A program made the translations under genes and the position numbers. From assembly GCA_028292145.1 (NCBI GenBank), contig JAQGMX010000401.1, positions 1-6,369 of the forward strand: 6,369 bases of DNA. Reading direction: 5' to 3'. The notes beneath the pieces are model-generated. The model ran no database searches. It worked only from the letters and a program-made list of their open reading frames with translations, and had not been told where the DNA came from. Source of the DNA: Variovorax sp. (lineage in GTDB: Bacteria > Pseudomonadota > Gammaproteobacteria > Burkholderiales > Burkholderiaceae_C). Of this stretch, positions 1 through 5,781 are shown piece by piece. Numbering within the stretch: the stretch's first letter is position 1; each line of letters opens with the position of its first letter.

Positions 1-826
1 CAGCGGCGAGCGCCTGCAACTCGGCGCCGTAAGGCGTGTCGAGTCCCGGCCCGGCGACGACCAAGGCCGGCATGGCGTCGTCGGATGCGCGTTGCTTGTG
101 TTCGACGCACAACTGCACATAGGCGCGGATCAGCAGATCGACGCCCTTCTTCTCGTGCAGACGGCTCATGAACAGCAGATAAGGTCGACCGGCGACTTGC
201 GGGCATCGCTCGAGAAAGGCGGGCGCCATACCGGCTTGCTGGGTCGGCGGCGCTTCAACGCCCATGCCGACGTCGAGTTCCTGCTTGGGCCGGTAAGGAC
301 GAAACGGTTCTCGGGCCAACGAGAGCTCCTGCGCACAGGTGAATAGAACGCCGTCGGCGTTGTTCACGACCGGGCCTTCGAAAAGCTTCCAGAACACGGT
401 GTTGCGGATCGCCTTCAAACGTCGGCCAGGCGCTTTCTGGAAGTACGGATCGAGCATGCCGTGGGGCATGACGTAATGCCGTGGCGCTAGCTTGTCGGGA
501 TTTGCTTTTCGGTAGTGCGCCAAGGCGCGCGAAGTGCCGGCGCTGTTGTGTTGCCAGAGTCCGTGGGTGATGACGACATCGAAGCGCTGGAAATTGTCGA
601 GCAGCCAGGGCCTGAGCGCGGCACCGTAGGCGTAGGGGCCTTTGGCCGGGCCGATGGCGTGGACGGGGAAGGTGTCGCGTCCGAGGAATGCGGCGCTTGG
701 CGCATCGAGACAGAGGATTTCGCTGTCGGAACCTTGTGCCGCCAAGGCGGGGACCATGTTGCGGACGGCTTGGCAGAGACCGCCTTGGGCGGGGTCCATG
801 CTGGTGATGACGTGGAGGATTTTCAT
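1..826 (-). CDS. GT-B glycosyltransferase (family 4/1 type), C-terminus cut by window edge
   Basis: The gene is open from the ATG at 826 to the window edge, giving 275 codons with no stop. The protein looks like a cytoplasmic GT-B glycosyltransferase that moves a sugar from a nucleotide-sugar donor to a glycan or lipid-linked acceptor. Visible features are an N-terminal beta strand and glycine loop (MKILHVITSMDPAQGG, 1-16), HGLWQHNS (88-95), PHGMLDPYF (121-129), and the start of the donor-binding domain with SRLHEKKGVD (221-230) and VAGPGLD (257-263). The pattern of HGLWQ, PHGMLDP and SRxxxKKG is familiar from glycosyltransferases of exopolysaccharide and O-antigen clusters. The E-x7-E region expected in the C-terminal domain lies outside the window. 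No upstream in-frame start exists near 826, and no strong Shine-Dalgarno precedes it. It lies downstream of the pilin gene but behind a terminator, so a link to pilin glycosylation is only a guess. The sugar and acceptor cannot be read from the sequence. Confidence 0.88.
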   Translation of the reverse strand, partial: MKILHVITSMDPAQGGLCQAVRNMVPALAAQGSDSEILCLDAPSAAFLGRDTFPVHAIGPAKGPYAYGAALRPWLLDNFQRFDVVITHGLWQHNSAGTSRALAHYRKANPDKLAPRHYVMPHGMLDPYFQKAPGRRLKAIRNTVFWKLFEGPVVNNADGVLFTCAQELSLAREPFRPYRPKQELDVGMGVEAPPTQQAGMAPAFLERCPQVAGRPYLLFMSRLHEKKGVDLLIRAYVQLCVEHKQRASDDAMPALVVAGPGLDTPYGAELQALAA

Positions 827-894
827 GCGGTCGAACTGGAGCGATTGCAGATAATGCGAGTCAGGTCATGAACTTATCAGATGGCACTTAGGCT

Positions 895-930
895 AAAAAA
901 GAAAAAGAAAAGCCGCCAAGAGGCGGCCTT
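895..930 (-). terminator. Rho-independent terminator of the pilin gene
   Basis: On the minus strand, 21 nt past the pilin stop codon, a perfect 6-bp GC stem (GCCGCC / GGCGGC, at 912-917 and 922-927) with a 4-nt loop is followed by a 17-nt T-rich run with two single C interruptions (911 down to 895). This is a standard intrinsic terminator. It separates the pilin transcript from the downstream glycosyltransferase gene. The interrupted T-run may allow some readthrough. Confidence 0.9.
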
Positions 931-951
931 TCTACAAGATTCTAGACTTGC

Positions 952-1431
952 TTACGGGCAATCACCTTGTCCCGGCTTGAGACCGCGTGTCGCGTTGCAA
1001 ATCGTGCCGGAGTTAGTCCAAAGCATGTTTCCGTTTGCTGGAGCAACAGTCGGTGTATTCACAATAGTCAACGCCACAGGGGTGGCTGCAGCTGTTGTCG
1101 CACCTGAGGTTGCAGTGATGACGCCGTTTGCCACACTCGCAGCCGTAATATTTCTCGTCGCACCAGTCGCTGCATTAGTGGAAGCGACAGGGATGCCGTT
1201 CGTTCCTGAATTGCAGCCGACAAGTGTAAGCGTCTCGGTGTAGCAAACATTAACTGCTGTTTTCACAGAAGCCAATTCAGCAATTGCCGCAGCAGCGCGA
1301 GTACGCGACGTGTAATTTGAGTACTGGGGAATTGCGACCGCAGCCAAAATACCAATAATCGCCACAACAATCATCAATTCAATAAGGGTAAAGCCCTTTT
1401 GCACATCGCGTGCGATAGAACGACGGTTCAT
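952..1431 (-). CDS. pilA: Type IVa major pilin (prepilin)
   Basis: This 159-residue prepilin is the structural subunit of a type IV pilus, which serves in twitching motility, adhesion and DNA uptake. The leader is 13 residues with basic Arg and Lys and ends in Gly13. Prepilin peptidase (PilD family) would cut G13|F14 and methylate Phe14. Glu18 is the conserved mature Glu5. Residues 14-37 (starting FTLIELMIVVAIIGILAAVA) form the N-terminal hydrophobic helix, and the mature protein is 146 residues. Two cysteine pairs are visible, C63/C73 after the helix and C145/C158 near the C-terminus. The second pair probably closes the D-loop disulfide typical of this family. The central part is rich in Thr, Ala and Ser. 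The ATG at 1431 is preferred because GGAG sits 8 nt upstream. The in-frame TTG at 1503 lies inside the sigma-54 promoter, upstream of the expected transcript start. GC is about 52 percent (hand count over 1081-1380), below the neighbours. The symbol pilA reflects the family; pilE is also used. Confidence 0.95.
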   Translation of the reverse strand: MNRRSIARDVQKGFTLIELMIVVAIIGILAAVAIPQYSNYTSRTRAAAAIAELASVKTAVNVCYTETLTLVGCNSGTNGIPVASTNAATGATRNITAASVANGVITATSGATTAAATPVALTIVNTPTVAPANGNMLWTNSGTICNATRGLKPGQGDCP

Positions 1432-1439
1432 TTCATTTA

Positions 1440-1443
1440 CTCC
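1440..1443 (-). promoter_or_regulatory. Ribosome binding site deciding the pilin start
   Basis: The minus strand reads GGAG with 8 nt to the ATG at 1431. This supports the 13-residue leader rather than the longer reading frame from the TTG at 1503, which has no comparable site. Confidence 0.8.
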
Positions 1444-1486
1444 AGGTTGGTTGTTCAGCCCGGTCTGCCCGGTGCGCCAGAGTATT

Positions 1487-1503
1487 TGCAGCATGCGTGC
1501 CAA
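1487..1503 (-). promoter_or_regulatory. Sigma-54 (RpoN) promoter of the pilin gene
   Basis: The minus strand reads TTGGCACGCATGCTGCA, nearly the textbook -24/-12 element TGGCACG-N4-TTGCA. The GG (1501-1500) and GC (1489-1488) are separated by exactly 10 nt. Taking GC as -13/-12, transcription would start near 1476, leaving a leader of about 45 nt before the pilin ATG. Sigma-54 control with the PilS/PilR two-component system is known for major pilin genes of Pseudomonas and other bacteria. The specific activator here is inferred. Confidence 0.9.
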
Positions 1504-1566
1504 CCTCGGAATCGGCCTAAAGCGCCCAAAAAGCTTTAAAAGTGAGAACGTTCAGGTTAAGGAAAC

Positions 1567-1586
1567 AACAAAGCCTGCTCTTTGTT
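1567..1586. repeat. Perfect inverted repeat upstream of the pilin promoter
   Basis: AACAAAG (1567-1573) and CTTTGTT (1580-1586) form a perfect 7-bp inverted repeat with a 6-nt spacer, centred about 100 nt upstream of the expected pilin transcript start. It lies between the sigma-54 promoter and the TGTC boxes. It could be a protein-binding dyad, or a weak hairpin terminator for the upstream phosphodiesterase-like gene. The stem has only two GC pairs and no pure T-run follows, so the terminator reading is weak. Confidence 0.45.
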
Positions 1587-1594
1587 ACTTTTTC

Positions 1595-1641
1595 TGTCCT
1601 GACATTTTTGTCACTCCGACTCAAATGTGTCATTTTGTGTC
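1595..1641. promoter_or_regulatory. Cluster of four TGTC boxes, probable PilR-type enhancer site
   Basis: Read on the plus strand, TGTC occurs at 1595-1598, 1609-1612, 1628-1631 and 1638-1641, with T-rich or A/T-rich runs in front of the copies and the last two extended to GTGTC. The cluster lies about 119 to 165 nt upstream of the predicted pilin transcript start, a normal distance for a sigma-54 enhancer-binding protein. From memory, PilR sites in Pseudomonas aeruginosa are tandem (C/G)TGTC boxes. The stretch 1600-1613 is also a perfect dyad, TGACA-TTTT-TGTCA. The assignment to PilR is inferred; the regulator gene is not in the window. Confidence 0.6.
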
Positions 1642-1660
1642 GCGAAAGCGCTCGTCGACT

Positions 1661-2470
1661 TCAATCGATGACCAGCACGCTCCCCGTCTCCAACCACCGG
1701 ATATCCCGCCCCGTCACCCCGTGCACCCGCCAATCCGACACCAACGCGTCGATCTGGCTCATGATCTCCGCCGTCTCGGCTGGCTTGGTGTGCGTGATGT
1801 AGATGGGATATTGCTGTCCGTCGACGATGTTCCCGAGTTCGTCGGCCAGCGTCGCGGGCGAGAGGTGCCTGCTGCGCTCGGCGAGCGCCTGCTCGCGGTC
1901 GCTGAAAGCGGTTTCCATCACCAGCATGCCGATATCAAGCGTGTTGATGCGGGCCCAGAACGCAGGATTGCGATCCGTATCGCCGCTGAAAGCCCAATAC
2001 GGACCGCCCGCTGCGCTGCGCACCGCAAACCCGCAGGCCGGCACCGTGTGGATCGCGGGCAAGACCTCGACATGTTTCGGTTGCATCGTTCCCAGCTTCA
2101 GCGTCTCGCCGATGGCAAAGCAGTGAAAGCTGACGAACGGGTTTTCGCGGCTCGGGATGCTTGCGAAATCGGGCCAGATCACGTTGTTGAAAACGTGGTT
2201 GCGGAGCGCGTCGATGGTGGCGCTCAGCGCATGCACGCGCAACGGACGGTTGCGGCGGCTGGCGACGGCGTCGATCATCAGGGGCAGCGCAGCGACATGG
2301 TCGAGATGCGAGTGCGTGAGCACGACATCGTCGACGCGAGCCATCTCCACGAGGGTGAGATCGCCGACGCCGGTGCCGGCGTCGATCAGCAGGTCGTCGT
2401 CCACGAGGAACGAAGTCGTCCTGCAGTCCTTCGCGATGGCACCCGAGCAGCCCAGCACACGCACCTGCAT
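1661..2470 (-). CDS. Metallo-beta-lactamase-fold hydrolase, class II cyclic-nucleotide phosphodiesterase-like
   Basis: This 269-residue soluble protein has the full metal-ligand set of the metallo-beta-lactamase fold: HSHLDH (H53, H55, D57, H58), H141 in AIHTVP, D164 in FSGDTD and H227 in YITHTKP, with a further H202 in SRHLS. The N-terminus MQVRVLGCSG and the strand LLIDAGTGVGDL (27-38) fit the two-metal fold. The H-x-H-L-D-H form and overall layout resemble class II 3',5'-cyclic-nucleotide phosphodiesterases, a label such proteins often carry in Burkholderiales as I recall. Hydrolysis of cAMP or cGMP is therefore likely but unproven; another phosphodiester or lactone-type substrate is possible. 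The ATG at 2470 is chosen because AGGGGG lies 8 nt upstream. An in-frame GTG at 2479 overlaps that ribosome binding site and is rejected. The gene follows the FHA gene by 86 nt, and its 3' end borders the pilin control region. Confidence 0.85.
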   Translation of the reverse strand: MQVRVLGCSGAIAKDCRTTSFLVDDDLLIDAGTGVGDLTLVEMARVDDVVLTHSHLDHVAALPLMIDAVASRRNRPLRVHALSATIDALRNHVFNNVIWPDFASIPSRENPFVSFHCFAIGETLKLGTMQPKHVEVLPAIHTVPACGFAVRSAAGGPYWAFSGDTDRNPAFWARINTLDIGMLVMETAFSDREQALAERSRHLSPATLADELGNIVDGQQYPIYITHTKPAETAEIMSQIDALVSDWRVHGVTGRDIRWLETGSVLVID

Positions 2471-2478
2471 CGTTGCCA

Positions 2479-2484
2479 CCCCCT
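2479..2484 (-). promoter_or_regulatory. Ribosome binding site deciding the phosphodiesterase-like start
   Basis: The minus strand reads AGGGGG, 8 nt before the ATG at 2470. The alternative GTG (2479-2477) shares its first base with this site and so cannot use it. Confidence 0.6.
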
Positions 2485-2556
2485 TTGCTGTTTTACTTCG
2501 GGGAGGCTAAACGCTTCAGTCGCTGCCGGTAAAGGACTTTTTTGGCATACGCCGCT

Positions 2557-3225
2557 TCAGGCGTGGATGAACTGCATTTTGGTTCCGCCGAGTTCCAGCA
2601 CGTCGCCGTCCTGCAGGGTCACCGCTTCGCTGCCGAGCTTTTCGCCGTTGAGCGTGGTGCCGCCGTCGATCGGCGCGATGACGTAGCCGTGCAGGCGCCT
2701 GGTCACGGCTGCGACGGCGATGCCGGGCTTGCCGATGGTGGTGACGACTTTCTCGAGCGAAAGCTCGCGTCCGGCGCCGACCCCGGAGAGCACGCGAATT
2801 GCGGCCGGCAACACGCCGCCGTTGAGCGTGCCGACGACGGTCGGCGCCGTGGAAAGCGGTATCGGCGCAGAGATCACCGGCGCGCCGGCCCGCTGTGCGC
2901 CGGGCGCCTGCGCGTCCGAAGCCGGTTCAGGCAATTCGATTCCGGCCAGAAAGCGAATCTTGTATTTGCCGACCTCGATGATGTCGTTGTGCTCGAGCGC
3001 CTGCTTCTTCACGGCACGCGCGTTGACGTAGGTGCCGTTGGTGCTGTCGAGGTCTTCGATCTGGACGTCGCTGCCGACCATGTGCAGCACCGCGTGCTCG
3101 CCGCTGATCGCAAGGTTGTCGATGACGATGTCGTTGTAGGGCCGCCGTCCGAGCGTGGTGCGGTCCTTGGCGAGCGTCACCTCCTTGATCACGACACCAT
3201 CGATCGAGACGATCATTTTCGGCAT
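2557..3225 (-). CDS. FHA-domain protein with a second, degenerate FHA-like domain
   Basis: This 222-residue soluble protein has no signal peptide or membrane segment. The first FHA domain (about 1-95) has the phosphothreonine-reading residues: GRR (26-28), SGEH (41-44) and STNGTYVN (61-68). A linker rich in Ala and Pro (about 97-140) joins it to a second FHA-like unit (about 141-222). There the Gly-Arg becomes GK (165-166), the Ser-x-x-His region reads VTRRLHG (174-180), and the NG loop reads TLNGEKL (191-197). The second unit probably keeps the fold but may not bind phosphothreonine. FHA proteins dock on Thr-phosphorylated partners of Hanks-type kinases. The PP2C phosphatase gene directly upstream (31 nt) supports such a role, and the partner is unknown. 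Translation starts at the ATG at 3225 with AGGAG six nt upstream. No cytoplasmic enzyme domain is fused to it. Confidence 0.9.
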   Translation of the reverse strand: MPKMIVSIDGVVIKEVTLAKDRTTLGRRPYNDIVIDNLAISGEHAVLHMVGSDVQIEDLDSTNGTYVNARAVKKQALEHNDIIEVGKYKIRFLAGIELPEPASDAQAPGAQRAGAPVISAPIPLSTAPTVVGTLNGGVLPAAIRVLSGVGAGRELSLEKVVTTIGKPGIAVAAVTRRLHGYVIAPIDGGTTLNGEKLGSEAVTLQDGDVLELGGTKMQFIHA

Positions 3226-3256
3226 GGCCGGCTCCTGAATCTACAAAGTTGATCGG

Positions 3257-4042
3257 TCAGCAGGCTCCGCGTTCCGTCTCGTCACCGAGGGCTCGCGCGA
3301 GGACAACGGATATGTTGTCGCGACCGCCATTGTCGTTCGCAGCCGCGACCAGAAGCGCTGCCTTGTCCGACAACGTATCGCTTTGTAACAGAATTCGCTG
3401 CATTTCGGCATCCTGCACCATTTCGCTCAAGCCGTCGGAGCAAAGCAGATACAGATCGCCCGGCAGCACCGGATATTCATTGACTTCGAGTTCGACGGCG
3501 CGCTCGATACCGAGCGCGCGCGTCACCAGATTTCGGTGTGGCGACTGAGCAGCCTGCTCAGGCGTGATGAGCCCTGCGTCGAGCTGGTCCTGCATCAGCG
3601 AATGGTCGCGCGTGAGCTGGTCGAACTGGCCGTTTCGGAGCCGGTAGCAACGCGAATCGCCGATATGGCCGATCACGGCACGGTCGGGGCCCAGCACGGC
3701 CAACACCAGCGTCGTACCCATCCCGTGAAGATGCGAATTGGCGCTCCCGGCTTCAAGGATGGCGCTGTTGGCCTCGTCCGTCCCGACCTGAAGCGCGAGG
3801 CAGACCGCGCGTCCGGGCGCCCGTGGGCCGGCGTGGGCAAGCCAGCGACCGAAGCTGGCGCGGAGCAGCGCGATGGCCATGCCGCTGGCCACTTCGCCGC
3901 CGTTGTAGCCGCCCATGCCGTCGGCCAGGATCGCAAACCCCAGCGCCGGATCGACCGCGATCGCATCCTCGTTGTTGGCGCGTACCCGACCCGTGTCGGT
4001 AAGCGCCTCGAAGTCCCACAAGGCGGAGGATTTGATTGTCAT
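3257..4042 (-). CDS. PP2C-family (PPM) Ser/Thr protein phosphatase
   Basis: This 261-residue soluble phosphatase is close to the usual 240-260 residues of single-domain bacterial PP2C proteins (Stp/PrpC/PppA type). It is expected to remove phosphate from phospho-Ser/Thr using two or three Mn or Mg ions. PPM motifs in order are RANNEDA (21-27), LADGMGG (39-45), MGTT (108-111), IGDSR (127-131), TRDHS (144-148), CSDGL (201-205) and GGRDN (239-243). The metal-binding Asp residues D26, D41, D203 and D242 are all present, so it should be active. The reading frame stays open up to 4204, but that extension overlaps the terC-like gene and shows no family similarity. The ATG at 4042 puts the RANNED motif at the expected distance from the N-terminus. 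No clear Shine-Dalgarno precedes it, and the terC-like stop is 19 nt upstream, so translation may be coupled. It pairs with the FHA gene downstream. Confidence 0.93.
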   Translation of the reverse strand: MTIKSSALWDFEALTDTGRVRANNEDAIAVDPALGFAILADGMGGYNGGEVASGMAIALLRASFGRWLAHAGPRAPGRAVCLALQVGTDEANSAILEAGSANSHLHGMGTTLVLAVLGPDRAVIGHIGDSRCYRLRNGQFDQLTRDHSLMQDQLDAGLITPEQAAQSPHRNLVTRALGIERAVELEVNEYPVLPGDLYLLCSDGLSEMVQDAEMQRILLQSDTLSDKAALLVAAANDNGGRDNISVVLARALGDETERGAC

Positions 4043-4061
4043 GGTCGAGTGGGCCGTGCGC

Positions 4062-4751
4062 TCAGTGAACGGCCGGTTTGTCGTGGCCGCGTTTCTGCAG
4101 GAAACGCCCGACGATGAGAACGAAGGCGGCACCGGCGACGGCACCCGCGTAATGGAGCCATGGGTAGGCCGCGCGCACACCCTCGAGCGACACGTCCCCG
4201 GCAATGGTTTCGCCGCCGACCCAGCCGATCAGCACGGCGCCGAGCAGCACGATGATGGGGAAGCGTTCCATGAGCTTGATCATGAGCGTGCTGCCGAAGA
4301 TCACCAGCGGAATGCTGATGGCCAGGCCGAGGATCAGCAACGTGGTGTTGCCCTGCGCGGCTGCGGCCACGGCGATCACGTTGTCCAGGCTCATCACCAG
4401 GTCGGCGATCAGGATGGTGCGCACGGCCGCGAACATGCTGCCGTATTCCTTGCTTTCGCCTTCGCCGCCGTCATCGTCGCCGAGCAGTTGGAGGCCGATC
4501 CACAGCAGCAGCATGCCGCCGATGATCTGCAGGTAGGGCAGCGCCAGCAGTTTGGCAGCCACCACCGTGAGCACGATGCGCAGGACCACGGCAGCGCCGG
4601 AGCCGATGAAGACGGCCTTTCGCTGTTGCGCCGGCGGCAACGAACGTGCCGCCAGTGCGATCACGACGGCGTTGTCGCCCGAAAGGATGATGTTGATCCA
4701 GACGATCTTCAGGAGGTTGAGCCAGAAGTCGGGGGTTTGCAGGAATTCCAT
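4062..4751 (-). CDS. TerC/YjbE-family integral membrane protein
   Basis: This 229-residue inner-membrane protein has about seven hydrophobic segments. The two TerC-family signatures are present: NIILSGDNAVVIAL (20-33, with D26/N27) and IADLVMSLDNV (115-125, with D117, D123 and N124). A hydrophilic acidic loop (GDDDGGEGESKEYGS, 91-105) separates the two halves, and the C-terminus ends in a basic tail. The paired membrane-embedded Asp-Asn motifs fit metal handling. Some TerC proteins are linked to Mn export or to metal loading of secreted enzymes, and the family name comes from tellurite resistance. The substrate here is not visible. The ATG at 4751 has only a weak GAG upstream. The gene sits behind the sucD terminator, so it probably has its own promoter or depends on readthrough. 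Downstream the PP2C gene follows after 19 nt, which suggests an operon. Confidence 0.9.
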   Translation of the reverse strand: MEFLQTPDFWLNLLKIVWINIILSGDNAVVIALAARSLPPAQQRKAVFIGSGAAVVLRIVLTVVAAKLLALPYLQIIGGMLLLWIGLQLLGDDDGGEGESKEYGSMFAAVRTILIADLVMSLDNVIAVAAAAQGNTTLLILGLAISIPLVIFGSTLMIKLMERFPIIVLLGAVLIGWVGGETIAGDVSLEGVRAAYPWLHYAGAVAGAAFVLIVGRFLQKRGHDKPAVH

Positions 4752-4786
4752 GTTGTTGATCTCGATGTCTCTATGCCACTGTTATG

Positions 4787-4827
4787 AATAAAAAAGGCGC
4801 CTGCAACCTGGATTGCGAGCGCCTTTT
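4787..4827 (-). terminator. Rho-independent terminator of sucCD
   Basis: On the minus strand, 51 nt past the sucD stop, AAAAGGCGC pairs with GCGCCTTTT (4819-4827 with 4792-4800). The stem then continues through a T-G wobble and one mismatch into GCAA/TTGC, around a 6-nt loop. A T-run (TTTTTTATT) follows. A-rich and T-rich sequence on both sides means it could also act on the plus strand. Only about 35 nt separate it from the terC-like start codon. Confidence 0.9.
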
Positions 4828-4878
4828 CGTTTGTTGTGGTCGTCGCCAGGGACGCGTATTGCGTCGCCTGCGATCTGC

Positions 4879-5772
4879 TTACAGGCGCGCCTTCAGCAAC
4901 TTGGCCAGTTCGGAGAAGTTGCGCGTCACGGTGAAGCCCGACTCTTCCATGATGGCGAGCTTGGCGTCGGCCGTGTCTGCACCGCCGGAGATCAGCGCGC
5001 CGGCGTGGCCCATGCGCTTGCCCGGAGGCGCGGTCACGCCTGCGATGAAGCCGACGACCGGCTTCTTCATGTTGAGCTTGCACCAGCGGGCTGCGTCAGC
5101 CTCGTCCGGGCCGCCGATTTCGCCGATCATGATGACCGCGTCGGTGTCCGGATCGTCGTTGAACGCCTGCATCACGTCGATGTGCTTCAGGCCGTTGATC
5201 GGATCGCCGCCGATGCCGACTGCCGACGACTGGCCGAGGCCGATTTCGGTCAGTTGAGCCACGGCTTCATAGGTCAGCGTACCCGAGCGCGAGACCACGC
5301 CGATGCGACCCTTGCGGTGGATGTGACCGGGCATGATGCCGATCTTGATTTCGTCCGGCGTGATCAGGCCTGGGCAGTTCGGGCCGAGCAGCAGCGTCTT
5401 CTTGCCGCCGGCAGCTTCCTTGGCCTTCATCTTGTTGCGCACTTCGAGCATGTCCTTGACCGGAATGCCTTCGGTGATGCAGATCGCCATGTCCAGGTCG
5501 GCTTCGACGGCTTCCCAGATCGCAGCGGCCGCGCCCGGTGGCGGCACGTAGATGACCGACACGGTGGCGCCGGTCTGCGATGCCGCTTCCTTGACCGAAC
5601 CGAAGATCGGAATGCCGAAGATCGACTCGCCGGCCTTCTTCGGGTTCACGCCGGCGACGAAGGCGTTCTTGCCGTTCGCGTATTCCTGGCACTTTTCCGT
5701 GTGGAACTGACCGGTCTTGCCGGTGATGCCCTGGGTGATGACCTTGGTGTCTTTGTTGATGTAGATCGACAT
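4879..5772 (-). CDS. sucD: Succinyl-CoA synthetase (ADP-forming) alpha subunit
   Basis: This complete 297-residue protein, slightly longer than the 289 residues of E. coli SucD, is the alpha subunit of succinyl-CoA ligase. The enzyme converts succinyl-CoA, ADP or GDP, and phosphate to succinate, CoA and ATP or GTP in the TCA cycle, working with SucC in the cytoplasm. The CoA-binding Rossmann domain shows GITGKTGQFHT (15-25) and VPPPGAAAA (76-84). The ligase domain shows GPNCPG (130-135), SRSGTLTYE (161-169), GIGGDP (186-191) and RMGHAGAL (253-260). His256 in the last is the active-site phosphohistidine (E. coli His246). The ATG at 5772 is 9 nt after the sucC stop and has AAGGA six nt upstream. 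It is followed by a strong terminator. The sequence is intact and nothing unusual is seen. Confidence 0.98.
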   Translation of the reverse strand: MSIYINKDTKVITQGITGKTGQFHTEKCQEYANGKNAFVAGVNPKKAGESIFGIPIFGSVKEAASQTGATVSVIYVPPPGAAAAIWEAVEADLDMAICITEGIPVKDMLEVRNKMKAKEAAGGKKTLLLGPNCPGLITPDEIKIGIMPGHIHRKGRIGVVSRSGTLTYEAVAQLTEIGLGQSSAVGIGGDPINGLKHIDVMQAFNDDPDTDAVIMIGEIGGPDEADAARWCKLNMKKPVVGFIAGVTAPPGKRMGHAGALISGGADTADAKLAIMEESGFTVTRNFSELAKLLKARL

Positions 5773-5778
5773 GACTAA

Positions 5779-5781
5779 TCC

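Noticed and set aside
827..894. Sigma-70 promoter for the glycosyltransferase (CATTAT as -10)
   Set aside because: The -10 candidate matches only four of six bases and no good -35 lies at the right distance, so it is not reported as a feature.
1432..1503. 24-codon N-terminal extension of the pilin from a TTG
   Set aside because: The TTG lies inside the sigma-54 promoter, upstream of the expected transcript start, and the ATG at 1431 has a proper ribosome binding site and gives a normal leader length.
2541..2570. Possible hairpin after the FHA gene (GGC-GTAT-GCC)
   Set aside because: The stem is only three base pairs and on the minus strand it is followed by an A-run, not a T-run, so it is not a terminator for the FHA gene.
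1451..2686. 411-codon plus-strand open frame
   Set aside because: It is antisense to the metallo-beta-lactamase-fold gene and the pilin control region. It is Arg/His/Asp-rich with no recognisable domain, as expected for the opposite strand of high-GC coding DNA, while the minus strand has clear motifs.
4043..4204. N-terminal extension of the PP2C gene
   Set aside because: It overlaps the 3' end of the terC-like gene, has no PP2C similarity, and would place the first motif abnormally far from the N-terminus.
3915..4787. 290-codon plus-strand open frame opposite the terC-like gene
   Set aside because: His/Asp/Gln-rich low-complexity translation typical of antisense frames over membrane-protein genes in high-GC DNA.
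4813..5778. 321-codon plus-strand open frame opposite sucD
   Set aside because: Mirror frame of a highly conserved gene; its sequence shows no family features and its extent follows that of sucD.
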